Assembly: GCA_037447125.1 (NCBI GenBank) | Contig: JBBIHG010000096.1 | Coordinates: 1 to 12,102 of the forward strand | Origin: UBA2029 sp037447125 | GTDB taxonomy: Bacteria > Chloroflexota > Anaerolineae > Aggregatilineales > Aggregatilineaceae | Reading direction: 5' to 3' | Length of the DNA stretch: 12,102 nucleotides | Shown here: positions 1-6,517 of the stretch, in pieces | Layout: every line of letters starts with the position of its first letter | Numbering within the stretch: the first letter of the stretch is position 1 | Notes under the pieces: model-generated | Told to the model about the DNA's origin: nothing | What the model saw: only the letters and a program-made list of their open reading frames with translations | Database searches by the model: none | Program-made: the position numbers and the translations under genes

Positions 1-55
1 CCTCTCGCTGGAGGACGGGCGCGGCGGCTCGGCTCGCGTTGCTTTCACCGTCACC
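1..55 (+). repeat. 55-bp exact direct repeat, copy 1 (Ig-like module end)
   Basis: Bases 1-55 are identical to 277-331, an offset of 276 bp (exactly 92 codons). The repeat encodes the LEDGRGG-containing strand pair that ends each Ig-like module. The match probably continues to the left, outside the window. Identity at synonymous positions points to recent duplication or gene conversion. Confidence 0.95.
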
Positions 56-1186
56 GTCGTCCAGCCCAACCGCAACCCGCTCATCGAGCCGCTGCCCGAT
101 GTGACGCTGAACGCGGGCGAGGTGCGCGATGTCTTCTACGCCGCCTCCGACCCCGACGGTGACCCGCTGCTCAACCCGCTCGCCCTGCCCGATAACCCCG
201 CCGTGGTGACCGCCTTCGTCTCCGCGCCGGGCACGATCAACCTGACCGCCCTGGCCCCCGGCAGCAGCATCGTCACCCTCTCGCTGGAGGACGGGCGCGG
301 CGGCTCGGCTCGCGTTGCTTTCACCGTCACCATCAACCCGGCACCAGAGCCGCCTACTCAGGTGCCCCCGCCACCCGTCGAGGGCATCGATCTTGACGCC
401 ATCGCCAACGTGCCAGAGCTGGAAGGGAACCGGCTGAACACAGTGCGCGACCTGTATGCGCGCGGGCGCGCTCAGGGGCTGGATTCGGGTATCTTCAGCG
501 CGGTAGGGGATACGCGCCCGGCGGAATTCCTGGGCGATTTCGCCGACGGAAGCGGCGACTTCGGCACGCTCAAGGATGCGGCGGAGCTGAGCGATGTGGT
601 CTTCTACTACGCCAGCACCCCGCTGCCGACCGGTCGCAACAGTTTCGAGGGAGGCGGCGTGCTGGCCAGCGATTCGGGCTGGCGGGCGGCTGACCTGCTC
701 AACCCAGCGCTCGCCAGCGGGAACTTCTGCGGCGGCGGTGAGACGCCGCTCGACTGCGAGCTGCGTGTCAACCGGCCTGCCGTGGTGTTCGTCGTCGTCG
801 GGCGCAATGACGTGCTCTCCGGCACGCCGCTTGACCAGTTCGAGAGCGCGCTCGACGGCATTGTGCGCACCATCGCGGGCTACGGCGCGATCCCCGTGCT
901 GACGACCATCCCCGGCCCGCCGGATCTATATCCATCACTCAACGCCTACAACAGCGCCATCGTGCGCTTGGCGGAGCGTTACGATCTGCCCCTGACCAAC
1001 GTCTGGCGCCCAATCAACCGCGCGCTCGGAGGAGCCGGTGTGGATGGCGCGCTGCGTCCCACTTCGCCGGGGGCCAACGACGTGCTGACCGACGCGGCAC
1101 GAGACCAGTTCGGCGTGCCCCTGCGCTCACTGCTGGCGCTGCGCACCTTGCAGCAGTTGCGTCTCAACGTGCCCATCCCGCAGTAG
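2..1186 (+). CDS. Ig-like repeat surface protein with degenerate SGNH-hydrolase-like domain (5' partial)
   Basis: The frame is open from base 2 to a TAG at 1184-1186, so the gene starts upstream of the window. The N-terminal part is Ig/cadherin-like: a beta-rich module of about 92 residues with a DPDGDP motif and an LEDGRGG loop. A second copy of the LEDGRGG loop lies at the left edge, so there are at least two modules. A Pro-rich linker (about 337-385) leads to a domain shaped like SGNH/GDSL hydrolases: VGDTRP at 503-520 (block I, normally GDS), GRND at 800-811 (block III, G-x-N-D) and DGALRP at 1043-1060 (block V, normally D-x-x-H). The nucleophile Ser is replaced by Thr and the catalytic His is missing, while the block III Asn is kept. 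The protein is therefore probably secreted or surface-bound and may be a binding rather than a hydrolytic domain. The fold assignment is inferred from motif order. No signal peptide can be seen because the start is missing. Confidence 0.8.
   Translation, partial: LSLEDGRGGSARVAFTVTVVQPNRNPLIEPLPDVTLNAGEVRDVFYAASDPDGDPLLNPLALPDNPAVVTAFVSAPGTINLTALAPGSSIVTLSLEDGRGGSARVAFTVTINPAPEPPTQVPPPPVEGIDLDAIANVPELEGNRLNTVRDLYARGRAQGLDSGIFSAVGDTRPAEFLGDFADGSGDFGTLKDAAELSDVVFYYASTPLPTGRNSFEGGGVLASDSGWRAADLLNPALASGNFCGGGETPLDCELRVNRPAVVFVVVGRNDVLSGTPLDQFESALDGIVRTIAGYGAIPVLTTIPGPPDLYPSLNAYNSAIVRLAERYDLPLTNVWRPINRALGGAGVDGALRPTSPGANDVLTDAARDQFGVPLRSLLALRTLQQLRLNVPIPQ
277..331 (+). repeat. 55-bp exact direct repeat, copy 2
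   Basis: This is the second copy of the repeat at 1-55. Identity breaks at base 332 (A here, G at base 56), where the protein leaves the repeat region for the Pro-rich linker. It is therefore the last module of the array. Confidence 0.95.
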
Positions 1187-1203
1187 GCTGGCCGCATGAC
1201 AAC

Positions 1204-1235
1204 GCGGGCGCGATCTCGTCCAAGATCGCGCCCGC
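1204..1235. terminator. Bidirectional hairpin between convergent genes
   Basis: A perfect 13-bp G+C-rich inverted repeat (1204-1216 with 1223-1235) flanks a 6-base loop. It lies 17 bp after the stop of the SGNH-like gene and 32 bp after the stop of the oppositely oriented SCP2 gene. No U-tract follows on either strand. It is therefore either a bidirectional terminator of the U-less kind or a 3'-end stabilising structure. Confidence 0.7.
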
Positions 1236-1267
1236 CTGTGCTTCGCCTGAGCTGGTTGGAGGGGCTG

Positions 1268-1600
1268 CTAGCCGATGCCGAACATCGCCTGCAGCCTGAG
1301 CGCCAGGCCCATATCGCCCTTAACCTTCACCTTGCCCTGCATGAAAGCTGTCATTGGGTTCAGGTCGCCGTTGACCAGCGCGATGTAGTCGTCCGCCAAC
1401 GCCGTCACAGTCATGGTCGGCGCGCCGTGAACGCCCTGGTGGACTTCGGCCCGCTGATCGGCCACCTTGACCCAGTACTGGCCACCGTGGTCGCCGGTCA
1501 GGTCGAACTGAAACACGGCATCAACTCCCTCAGCCTTAGCCGGATTAAACCCCTCATTGATGTGCTCGAATATTTCCTGAATAGATGTGACTCGCGGCAT
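1268..1600 (-). CDS. SCP2 sterol-binding domain protein
   Basis: This 110-residue protein is a single SCP2 (sterol carrier protein 2) domain, a small soluble fold with a hydrophobic tunnel that binds lipids or acyl chains. The family signature is clear. An N-terminal helix is followed by a beta-sheet with a VFQFDLTG strand and a middle MTVTALADDY segment. The typical C-terminal block is GDLNPMTAFMQGKVKVKGD followed by GLALRLQAMF (about residues 78-107). The length matches stand-alone bacterial SCP2 proteins. The ATG at 1600 is preceded by GGAGGG five bases upstream, which decides the start. A promoter lies at 1657-1685. The gene is monocistronic, converges on the SGNH-like gene, and diverges from the esterase gene. 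The ligand cannot be read from the sequence. In the complementary strand the same bases form a 155-codon ORF with no family resemblance. Confidence 0.93.
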   Translation of the reverse strand: MPRVTSIQEIFEHINEGFNPAKAEGVDAVFQFDLTGDHGGQYWVKVADQRAEVHQGVHGAPTMTVTALADDYIALVNGDLNPMTAFMQGKVKVKGDMGLALRLQAMFGIG

Positions 1601-1613
1601 CAGATCCCTCCTC

Positions 1614-1655
1614 GTGCCGTGCCGTCGCGCAGACGCGGTCTGTCCCTTGCGGCAC
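1614..1655 (-). promoter_or_regulatory. Potential stem in SCP2 leader RNA
   Basis: GTGCCG at the predicted 5' end of the minus-strand transcript (1655-1650) is complementary to CGGCAC (1619-1614), which directly precedes the GAGGAGGG ribosome site. Inside lies a perfect small hairpin, CAGAC-3-GTCTG, at 1630-1642. The leader could fold so that a stem abuts the ribosome site. No known riboswitch class is recognised, and the fold could be a by-product of G+C-rich sequence. Confidence 0.3.
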
Positions 1656-1656
1656 T

Positions 1657-1685
1657 ACTATAACAGTATCGAGAGGGACTGCCCA
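1657..1685 (-). promoter_or_regulatory. Promoter for SCP2 gene (TGGGCA - 17 - TATAGT, extended -10)
   Basis: On the minus strand, TGGGCA (1685-1680, 4/6 matches to the sigma70 consensus) is followed by a 17-base spacer and TATAGT (1662-1657, 5/6). The bases TGT just before the -10 supply an extended -10 motif. Transcription would start near 1650, giving a leader of about 50 bases. Confidence 0.6.
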
Positions 1686-1756
1686 CTTACCGCATTCTCT
1701 CAAGGCGCGCAGGTCTCTCACCGTGTGGCTGTCCTGTAGGCCCCACGCGTCTTTGG

Positions 1757-1785
1757 TTGCCGCGCACCTCCTGCTCGGCTAAAAT
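1757..1785 (+). promoter_or_regulatory. Promoter for esterase/M23 operon (TTGCCG - 17 - TAAAAT)
   Basis: TTGCCG (1757-1762, 4/6 to consensus) and TAAAAT (1780-1785, 5/6) are separated by exactly 17 bases. Transcription would start near 1792, about 25 bases before the GTG start. This also excludes the in-frame TTG at 1757 and ATG at 1784 as starts, because they fall inside the promoter. Confidence 0.6.
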
Positions 1786-1816
1786 GGGGGCCGTCCAGCG
1801 ACCAGGAGCAGACACG

Positions 1817-2827
1817 GTGTACCTTAGCCCCAGCCGCATCGAGCAGCCGCTGATCACCAGCGATGTCCTGCGCGACAATCCGCTCGGCGACTCGCACGTC
1901 CGCCGCCTGATGGTCTATCTGCCGCCCGGCCACGACGACCTGCCCGACGCGCGCTACCCCACCGTGTACCTGCTGAGCAGTCACGGCAACACTGGGCCGG
2001 GCCTGCTCAACTGGCGGCCCTGGGACCTGACGATCAAGGAGCAGTTGGACGCCCTGCTCAGCGCCGGGCGCATCGCCCCGCTGATCGTCGTCCTGCCCGA
2101 TATGTGGACGCGCTTCGGCGGGTCGCAGTACATCAATTCTATCGGCATGGGCCGCTATGAGGATTACCTCATCCAGGAGGTCATCCCCCTGGTGGATCGC
2201 AACTACCGCACGCGACCCCACCGCGACTTCCGCGCCGTCATCGGGCGCAGCAGCGGCGGCTTCGGGGCGATCACCCAGGCCATGCACCACCCGGAGGTCT
2301 TCGGCGCGTTCGCCTGCCACAGCGGCGATCTCTATTGGGAATACACCTGTCTGCCTGGCCTCAGCCGGATGCACCAGCAGCTCGCGCCCTACGGCTCGCT
2401 GGACGAGTTCATCGCCCGCATCCCGGACATCCGGCCCAAGAACAGCGCCTTCTGGGAGCTGATCATGACCATGTGCTGGGCGGCGGCCTTCGGCGATAAC
2501 CCGGCGCAGCCGCGCGGCTTCGACCTGCCGATTGATCCGCACACCGGCGCGCTCAACGAGGCCGTCTGGCGGCGCTGGCTGGCCCACGACCCGATCCGCA
2601 AGCTGGACACGCCCGCCTATGCCGACGCCCTGCGCCAGATGCGCCTGGCCTATGTGGACGTGGGAACCTTCGACGAGTACCAGCTTCAGGTGGGGGCGCG
2701 GGTGCTGCACCGCAAGCTCCAGGCATTGGGCATCCCCCACGTCTACGAGGAATACCCGGATGGCCACCGCCACACCGACTACCGCTACGCCCATTCGCTG
2801 GAGCGGCTGAGCAAGGCGCTACAATGA
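1817..2827 (+). CDS. Esterase-D-type alpha/beta hydrolase
   Basis: This 336-residue protein has the putative esterase (PF00756-like) layout, probably cytoplasmic because no signal peptide is seen. An N-terminal beta-sandwich edge (RRLMVYLPPG near residue 30) leads into the hydrolase core. The nucleophile elbow is GRSSGG at 143-148, with Ser145 as nucleophile in G-x-S-x-G. The acid is probably Asp286 in VGTFDEY, and the catalytic His is probably His317 in YPDGHRH (His319 is the alternative). The order and spacing match the family, so an active serine carboxylesterase is likely, with unknown acyl substrate. The GTG at 1817 is chosen because AGGAG lies eight bases upstream and a promoter sits just before it. 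Longer starts fall within the promoter. The stop overlaps the next start (ATGA, 2824-2827), so this gene is translationally coupled to the cell-wall hydrolase. A cell-envelope ester is one possible substrate, but this is inference only. Confidence 0.9.
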   Translation: MYLSPSRIEQPLITSDVLRDNPLGDSHVRRLMVYLPPGHDDLPDARYPTVYLLSSHGNTGPGLLNWRPWDLTIKEQLDALLSAGRIAPLIVVLPDMWTRFGGSQYINSIGMGRYEDYLIQEVIPLVDRNYRTRPHRDFRAVIGRSSGGFGAITQAMHHPEVFGAFACHSGDLYWEYTCLPGLSRMHQQLAPYGSLDEFIARIPDIRPKNSAFWELIMTMCWAAAFGDNPAQPRGFDLPIDPHTGALNEAVWRRWLAHDPIRKLDTPAYADALRQMRLAYVDVGTFDEYQLQVGARVLHRKLQALGIPHVYEEYPDGHRHTDYRYAHSLERLSKALQ

Positions 2828-4410
2828 AGGTCTCCCCGCGATGCCCCCGGCGCTGTGCCCGCCGTGCCCTGCTCACCCTCCTGCTCACCGCGCTGGCTGG
2901 CGCAGGCGCGGCCTGCTCGCTCTCGAGCCAGCAGGTGATCTACGTGACAGCCACCCCGGAGTACGACGAGAGCGGCCATCTGATCGTCCCGCCGACGATG
3001 ACGCCCGACGAGCCGACGCCCACTCCCCTCCAACCCACGCCCAGTATGCCGCGCTACACCCAGGCCGGCGGGGGGACGCACGCCGTCCGGCCCGGCGAAA
3101 CCCTGGGCACCATCGCCACCCTCTACGCCGTCACCGTGGACGATCTGCTGGCCCTCAACGACTTGACCGACCCGAACCGGCTGGACGTGGGCCAACTCAT
3201 CAGCGTGCCGGGCGGAGGGGGGATCACCACGCCCGCCTTCAAGCTGATCCCAGACAGCGAGCTGGTCTACGGCCCCACCGCCAGCGGTTTCAGCATCACC
3301 GGCGCGGTCAAGTTCCGCCAGGGCTTTCTGCGCGCTTACTCCGAGCAGGTCGGCGAGGAGATGTGGAGCGGGGTCAAGATTGTGGACTTCGTCGCGCGGT
3401 CGTACAGCGTCAACCCGCGCCTGCTGCTGGCGCTGCTGGAATATCGCGGCGAGTGGCTGTCCAACCCCTACCCCGCCCAGGAGAAGGTCAACTACCCGTT
3501 GGGTATGGTCAGGCAGGGGCGCGAAGGGCTGCTCAAGCAGCTTCTCGACGCCGCCGACGCGCTCAATTTCGGCTACTACGGGTGGAAGTATCGCGGCACC
3601 ACCGCCATGACGCTCGGCAACGACCAGCGCGTGCTCTTTGACCCCCTGCTCAACGCCGGGACGGTCGCCGTGCAATACATGCTCAGCCGGACGACCAGCC
3701 CCACCCAGTGGCAGCGCGACGTGCACCCCGCCGGCTTCTTCGAGACGTACCTCAGCCTGTTTGGCGACCCGTTCGCGGGCGCGCTTGAGCCGGTTGTGCC
3801 TCCGGGCCTCGTCCAGCCAACGCTGACTCTGCCCTTCGCCCCGGGCGAGGAATGGGTTTACACCGGCGGGCCGCACGGCGCGTACAATAGCGGATCGGCC
3901 TGGGGCGCGGTTGACTTCGCCCCCCCGAAACCGCCAGACGAACTGGTGCAGGCGCAGGGGGCGTGCTACATCTCGCCCCATTGGGCAACCGCCGCCGCGC
4001 CAGGCGTCATCGCCCGCAGCGGCGACGGGTACGTGATCCTCGACCTGGATGGCGACGGCGACGAACACACCGGCTGGACGTTGGTCTATCTGCATCTGGA
4101 CGATTTTGAGCGTATCGCCGCCGGGACGCGCGTGCAGGCCGGCGACCGGCTCGGCCACCCCTCGTGCCAGGGCGGGATCAGCAACGGCACCCATCTGCAT
4201 CTGGCCCGCCGCTACAACGGCGAGTGGATTCCGGTCTCCTGCGAGGACTGCGCGCCAGGTGTCACCGTGCCGCCCTTCGTGCTCGGCGAGTGGACGGTCT
4301 ATGGGTTCCCCAACCAGGAATACCAGGGCTACATGACCCGCTCCGGCGACGACGGCTATCGTCAGGCCGATCAGTTCCGCGACGACGATATGAACAAGAT
4401 CATCTGGTGA
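2824..4410 (+). CDS. LysM - lysozyme-like - M23A-type metallopeptidase lipoprotein
   Basis: This 528-residue envelope protein starts with an Arg-rich n-region, a hydrophobic helix and a lipobox-like GAGAAC with Cys31, so it is probably a lipoprotein. A Thr/Pro-rich linker (about 55-75) leads to a LysM domain (85-129, HAVRPGETL to LISVPG) that binds peptidoglycan glycan. A helical domain at about 150-315 contains NPRLLLALLEYRGEW (197-211), which resembles a transglycosylase or lysozyme active-site helix. The C-terminal M23 domain (about 335-470) has His351 and Asp364 as zinc ligands, His424 in YLHL, and His457 and His459 in THLH. The 13-residue spacing from His to Asp matches LasA/beta-lytic M23A enzymes rather than the HxxxD of LytM. 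An acidic DLDGDGDE loop (407-414) looks EF-hand-like. The ATG overlaps the esterase stop, so translation is coupled. The predicted role is cleavage of peptidoglycan cross-bridges on the outer face of the membrane. Confidence 0.9.
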   Translation: MKVSPRCPRRCARRALLTLLLTALAGAGAACSLSSQQVIYVTATPEYDESGHLIVPPTMTPDEPTPTPLQPTPSMPRYTQAGGGTHAVRPGETLGTIATLYAVTVDDLLALNDLTDPNRLDVGQLISVPGGGGITTPAFKLIPDSELVYGPTASGFSITGAVKFRQGFLRAYSEQVGEEMWSGVKIVDFVARSYSVNPRLLLALLEYRGEWLSNPYPAQEKVNYPLGMVRQGREGLLKQLLDAADALNFGYYGWKYRGTTAMTLGNDQRVLFDPLLNAGTVAVQYMLSRTTSPTQWQRDVHPAGFFETYLSLFGDPFAGALEPVVPPGLVQPTLTLPFAPGEEWVYTGGPHGAYNSGSAWGAVDFAPPKPPDELVQAQGACYISPHWATAAAPGVIARSGDGYVILDLDGDGDEHTGWTLVYLHLDDFERIAAGTRVQAGDRLGHPSCQGGISNGTHLHLARRYNGEWIPVSCEDCAPGVTVPPFVLGEWTVYGFPNQEYQGYMTRSGDDGYRQADQFRDDDMNKIIW

Positions 4411-4458
4411 GCCACGCCTGCCCACGCTTGCTCCACGCGCAGATGCCTCGCCACCACC

Positions 4459-4487
4459 TTGCCCGGCCCAACTGTTTCCGGTATGCT
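4459..4487 (+). promoter_or_regulatory. Promoter for SH3b gene (TTGCCC - 17 - TATGCT)
   Basis: TTGCCC (4459-4464) and TATGCT (4482-4487) are 17 bases apart, each matching 4/6 of the sigma70 consensus. Transcription would start near 4494. This lies in the 132-base gap after the M23 gene. No hairpin terminator was seen in that gap, so read-through from upstream is possible. Confidence 0.45.
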
Positions 4488-4542
4488 AGGCGCCGCCTGA
4501 AGGGTATTGAGCAGTGCCCCAGAGAATGGAGACAGCACGGGC

Positions 4543-5316
4543 ATGAGGGCCGTGGAGAAGCGCGCGTACCTGGCAGCCGCCCTGGCAGCGCTGATGCTGA
4601 TCGGCGGCGTCTCGTTCGCCTGGGCCGGGCCGGCGCCAGGACAGGCCCGCGCCCAGATTTCGCCGACGCCGGTGCAGCTTCAGTTGCCCACAGCCACCGC
4701 GACGCCGGGGCTGCCCACGGCCACCGTCACACGCACGCCGACTTCGGCGGGGCGGCCTCAGGTCGAGGCGCTGGCCGACGCCACCAACGTGCGCGCAGGG
4801 CCGGACATCAGCGAGACCCGCCTCGGCCAGATCTACCCCGGCATGACCTTTGCTGTGCTGGGCAAGCGCTTCCAGTGGTACTGGATCGAGTTCCCCGATT
4901 CACCAAGCGGCACGGCCTGGGTGCACGAGAGTGTCGTGAAAGTGTTGGGCGATGCCGGGCTGATTGAGGAGATTGACCTGGAGAACATCCCCACCGTGGA
5001 CCCGGGGTTCCTGGCCGTTCAGCAGACTGCCGAGGCGATCACGGCCACGCCCGGGGCAGCAGCCACGCTGACCGCCCAGGCCCAGATCACGCCGACTGGC
5101 ATCTTCACGGCGGAACCAGGCAGCGGGCCTGTTCTTGTCCCCGGCCAGCCCTTGCCGACCTTCACCTTTCCCCCGTTCACGGTCACGCCAGTCGCCTTCC
5201 CGCGCACGAACCCGGCGACCACAGCCGACACTGCCCTGGCGCCCATCGTGTTCATCCTGGCGCTCGGCGCGCTGGGAATGGTCGGCTTGCTTGTGTCACT
5301 CTTGCGGCGATTGTAG
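4543..5316 (+). CDS. SH3b-domain extracytoplasmic protein with C-terminal membrane anchor
   Basis: This 257-residue protein has an N-terminal hydrophobic signal or anchor (about 8-28, ending FAWAG) followed by a Thr/Pro linker (40-70). A bacterial SH3 (SH3b) domain follows at about 76-137. It carries the hallmark NVRAGPDISETRLGQIYPG, with later QWYWIEF and a terminal TAWVHES that corresponds to the usual GWV. Next come a second low-complexity Thr/Pro/Ala stretch (150-225) and a C-terminal transmembrane helix (231-253) capped by RRL. Both ends are likely at the membrane, with the SH3b domain outside, where such domains usually bind peptidoglycan. No catalytic domain is present. The ATG is chosen with GGAG 11 bases upstream. 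The TTG at 4507 would leave only two bases from its AAGGG and adds a non-signal-like N-terminus. It follows the M23 gene, consistent with an envelope role, but has its own promoter candidate. Confidence 0.82.
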   Translation: MRAVEKRAYLAAALAALMLIGGVSFAWAGPAPGQARAQISPTPVQLQLPTATATPGLPTATVTRTPTSAGRPQVEALADATNVRAGPDISETRLGQIYPGMTFAVLGKRFQWYWIEFPDSPSGTAWVHESVVKVLGDAGLIEEIDLENIPTVDPGFLAVQQTAEAITATPGAAATLTAQAQITPTGIFTAEPGSGPVLVPGQPLPTFTFPPFTVTPVAFPRTNPATTADTALAPIVFILALGALGMVGLLVSLLRRL

Positions 5317-6291
5317 CACCACAGGCGCGGCGGCGTCCCCCTTCCCGGCGCGGCGCGCATCCACGTCTCGAAATGCCATCACCAGCACAGTAGCAGCCAG
5401 CAGGGCCAGCGCCAACCAGTCCCACCAGCGGAAGGGCCGCCGATCGCCCGGCGGCGCCGTTGGAGGACGCTCCGCCCGGTAGCGAATGACCTGCAAACAG
5501 ACCCCTGCCCCCAGCCCGCCGAGCACGACCACCGTCAGCCACTTCGGATCCCAGTAGTCCAACCCGACGAACTGGCGCAACAGATCGGCACGCCACGCGA
5601 ACGACGCATACGCGTAGGTCGCATAGGCGACGATCCCCGGCCACGCGGAGCGCGTCAGGGCAACGAGCAGCGACCCGATCAGGGCGATCAGCGTGTAACC
5701 GGGCCAGGAGGCCAGACCCCAGGGCATGGCCGGCGCGACGTTCTGCACGGCGCTGAGCGCCATCAACGCTCCGCCCGCCCATCCAGCGATGGCCGCCGCG
5801 CGCAGAGTCCCCGTGCGCGCCTCGATCTCCGGCTGAAGCAGTCCCCAGACCAGCCATCCCTGGACCAGCGGCAGCAGCACCACGCCGAACAGGATGCCAA
5901 GCTCATAGGTCAGCGCGCTGAGATCGAGGGAAAGCAGCCTATCATCCAGGGCGGTGATCGGCGTCGGCGTGGCCAACAGCCCCGCGTGACGGTTGAGGAT
6001 GTAGTTCGTCCAGTCCATGAGCCACCACACGATCGCCCACAGGCACAGCGCCGTCACGCCCGCCAGGGCGAGCGTCGCCGGGTCGGGGTCAGGGCCGCGC
6101 TCGATGCGCGCACCCCGCCGCCGGATGCAGGCCAGCGCCAGGATCGCGCCTGCCGTCAGCCCGGCGCTGGCGACGTAGCGCGGCGTCAGCCAACTGGCAC
6201 CCGCGCTCGCCGACTGCAGCGCATACAGCCCGCCCCCCCCAGCGGCGACTACCCATGTCGCCCAACTCACTTTGCCTGAGTGCAACGCCAT
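5296..6291 (-). CDS. Multi-pass membrane protein resembling a catalytically dead CPBP (CAAX) protease
   Basis: This 331-residue integral membrane protein has about seven or eight hydrophobic helices: near residues 11-28, 40-56, 72-92, 130-152, 165-185, 198-213, 218-232, 251-268 and 289-307. The central part follows the CPBP/ABI layout. PLVQGWLVWGLLQPEIEAR (141-159) matches the spacing of the motif 1 helix, normally P-x-x-EE-x-x-FRG. LSAVQNVAPAMPWG (179-192) sits where motif 2 FxxxH-x-x-P is expected, and SAWPGIVAYATYAY (215-228) where the final HxxxN helix is expected. The Glu-Glu, Arg and His residues are all replaced, so protease activity is unlikely. This assignment is inference from pattern, and a plain uncharacterised membrane protein is the alternative. 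A GAGG lies nine bases before the ATG. The stop overlaps the SH3b gene by 21 bp tail-to-tail. Confidence 0.75.
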   Translation of the reverse strand: MALHSGKVSWATWVVAAGGGGLYALQSASAGASWLTPRYVASAGLTAGAILALACIRRRGARIERGPDPDPATLALAGVTALCLWAIVWWLMDWTNYILNRHAGLLATPTPITALDDRLLSLDLSALTYELGILFGVVLLPLVQGWLVWGLLQPEIEARTGTLRAAAIAGWAGGALMALSAVQNVAPAMPWGLASWPGYTLIALIGSLLVALTRSAWPGIVAYATYAYASFAWRADLLRQFVGLDYWDPKWLTVVVLGGLGAGVCLQVIRYRAERPPTAPPGDRRPFRWWDWLALALLAATVLVMAFRDVDARRAGKGDAAAPVVLQSPQE

Positions 6292-6335
6292 CTCAGCCGT
6301 CCTCGCCCGCCCTCTCTGCGGTCTTCGCTCCCCCG

Positions 6336-6363
6336 ATCATAGTGCAGCACCCGGCGGGCGCAA
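6336..6363 (-). promoter_or_regulatory. Candidate promoter for membrane-protein gene (TTGCGC - 16 - TATGAT)
   Basis: On the minus strand, TTGCGC (6363-6358, 3/6) and TATGAT (6341-6336, 5/6) lie 16 bases apart. Transcription would start near 6329, giving a leader of about 38 bases before the ATG at 6291. The -35 is weak, so this is tentative. Confidence 0.4.
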
Positions 6364-6422
6364 GCACTTCGTTGGCAGAGGGTGTGTGCAAAATCTGTCA
6401 GGCAGTTCGCCGCGCCCTGGTT

Positions 6423-6517
6423 TACCTCACCCCCACTCGGCGCTGACGCGCCTCGTCGCCCCCCTCTCCGCGGCGGAGAGGGGGCAAGCTGAGCGCAGCG
6501 AGGCTGAGGGCGAGGTA
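6423..6517. repeat. G+C-rich palindromic intergenic element (REP/MITE-like)
   Basis: A central inverted repeat pairs CCCCCTCTCCGC (6460-6471) with GCGGAGAGGGGG (6473-6484). The outermost bases TACCTC (6423-6428) and GAGGTA (6512-6517) are also complementary, with partial pairing between. The right half contains GCTGAGCGCAGCGAGGCTGAGGG, and its left counterpart is diverged. It sits between two divergent promoters and carries no ORF with family resemblance. The compact nested palindrome is typical of dispersed intergenic repeats that are mobilised or act as transcript-end structures. Dispersal in the genome cannot be seen from one copy. Confidence 0.55.

Noticed and set aside
1196..1663. 155-codon plus-strand ORF over the SCP2 gene
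   Set aside because: It begins inside the terminator region and lacks family resemblance, whereas the minus strand encodes a clear SCP2 domain with a good ribosome site and promoter.
1757..1816. Longer start (TTG 1757 or ATG 1784) for the esterase
   Set aside because: Both lie inside the -35/-10 promoter. The GTG at 1817 has AGGAG at eight bases.
1718..2794. 358-codon minus-strand ORF opposite the esterase
   Set aside because: The plus strand has the intact nucleophile elbow and the downstream Asp/His. The minus ORF has no motif support.
2785..4425. 546-codon minus-strand ORF opposite the M23 gene
   Set aside because: It shows no domain motifs and has the Ala/Arg/Gly/Val-rich composition of an antisense shadow in G+C-rich DNA. 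The plus strand has LysM and M23 motifs in order.
6460..6484. Central hairpin of the repeat as a plain rho-independent terminator
   Set aside because: No gene ends nearby on either strand and no T-tract follows. It lies between two divergent gene starts.
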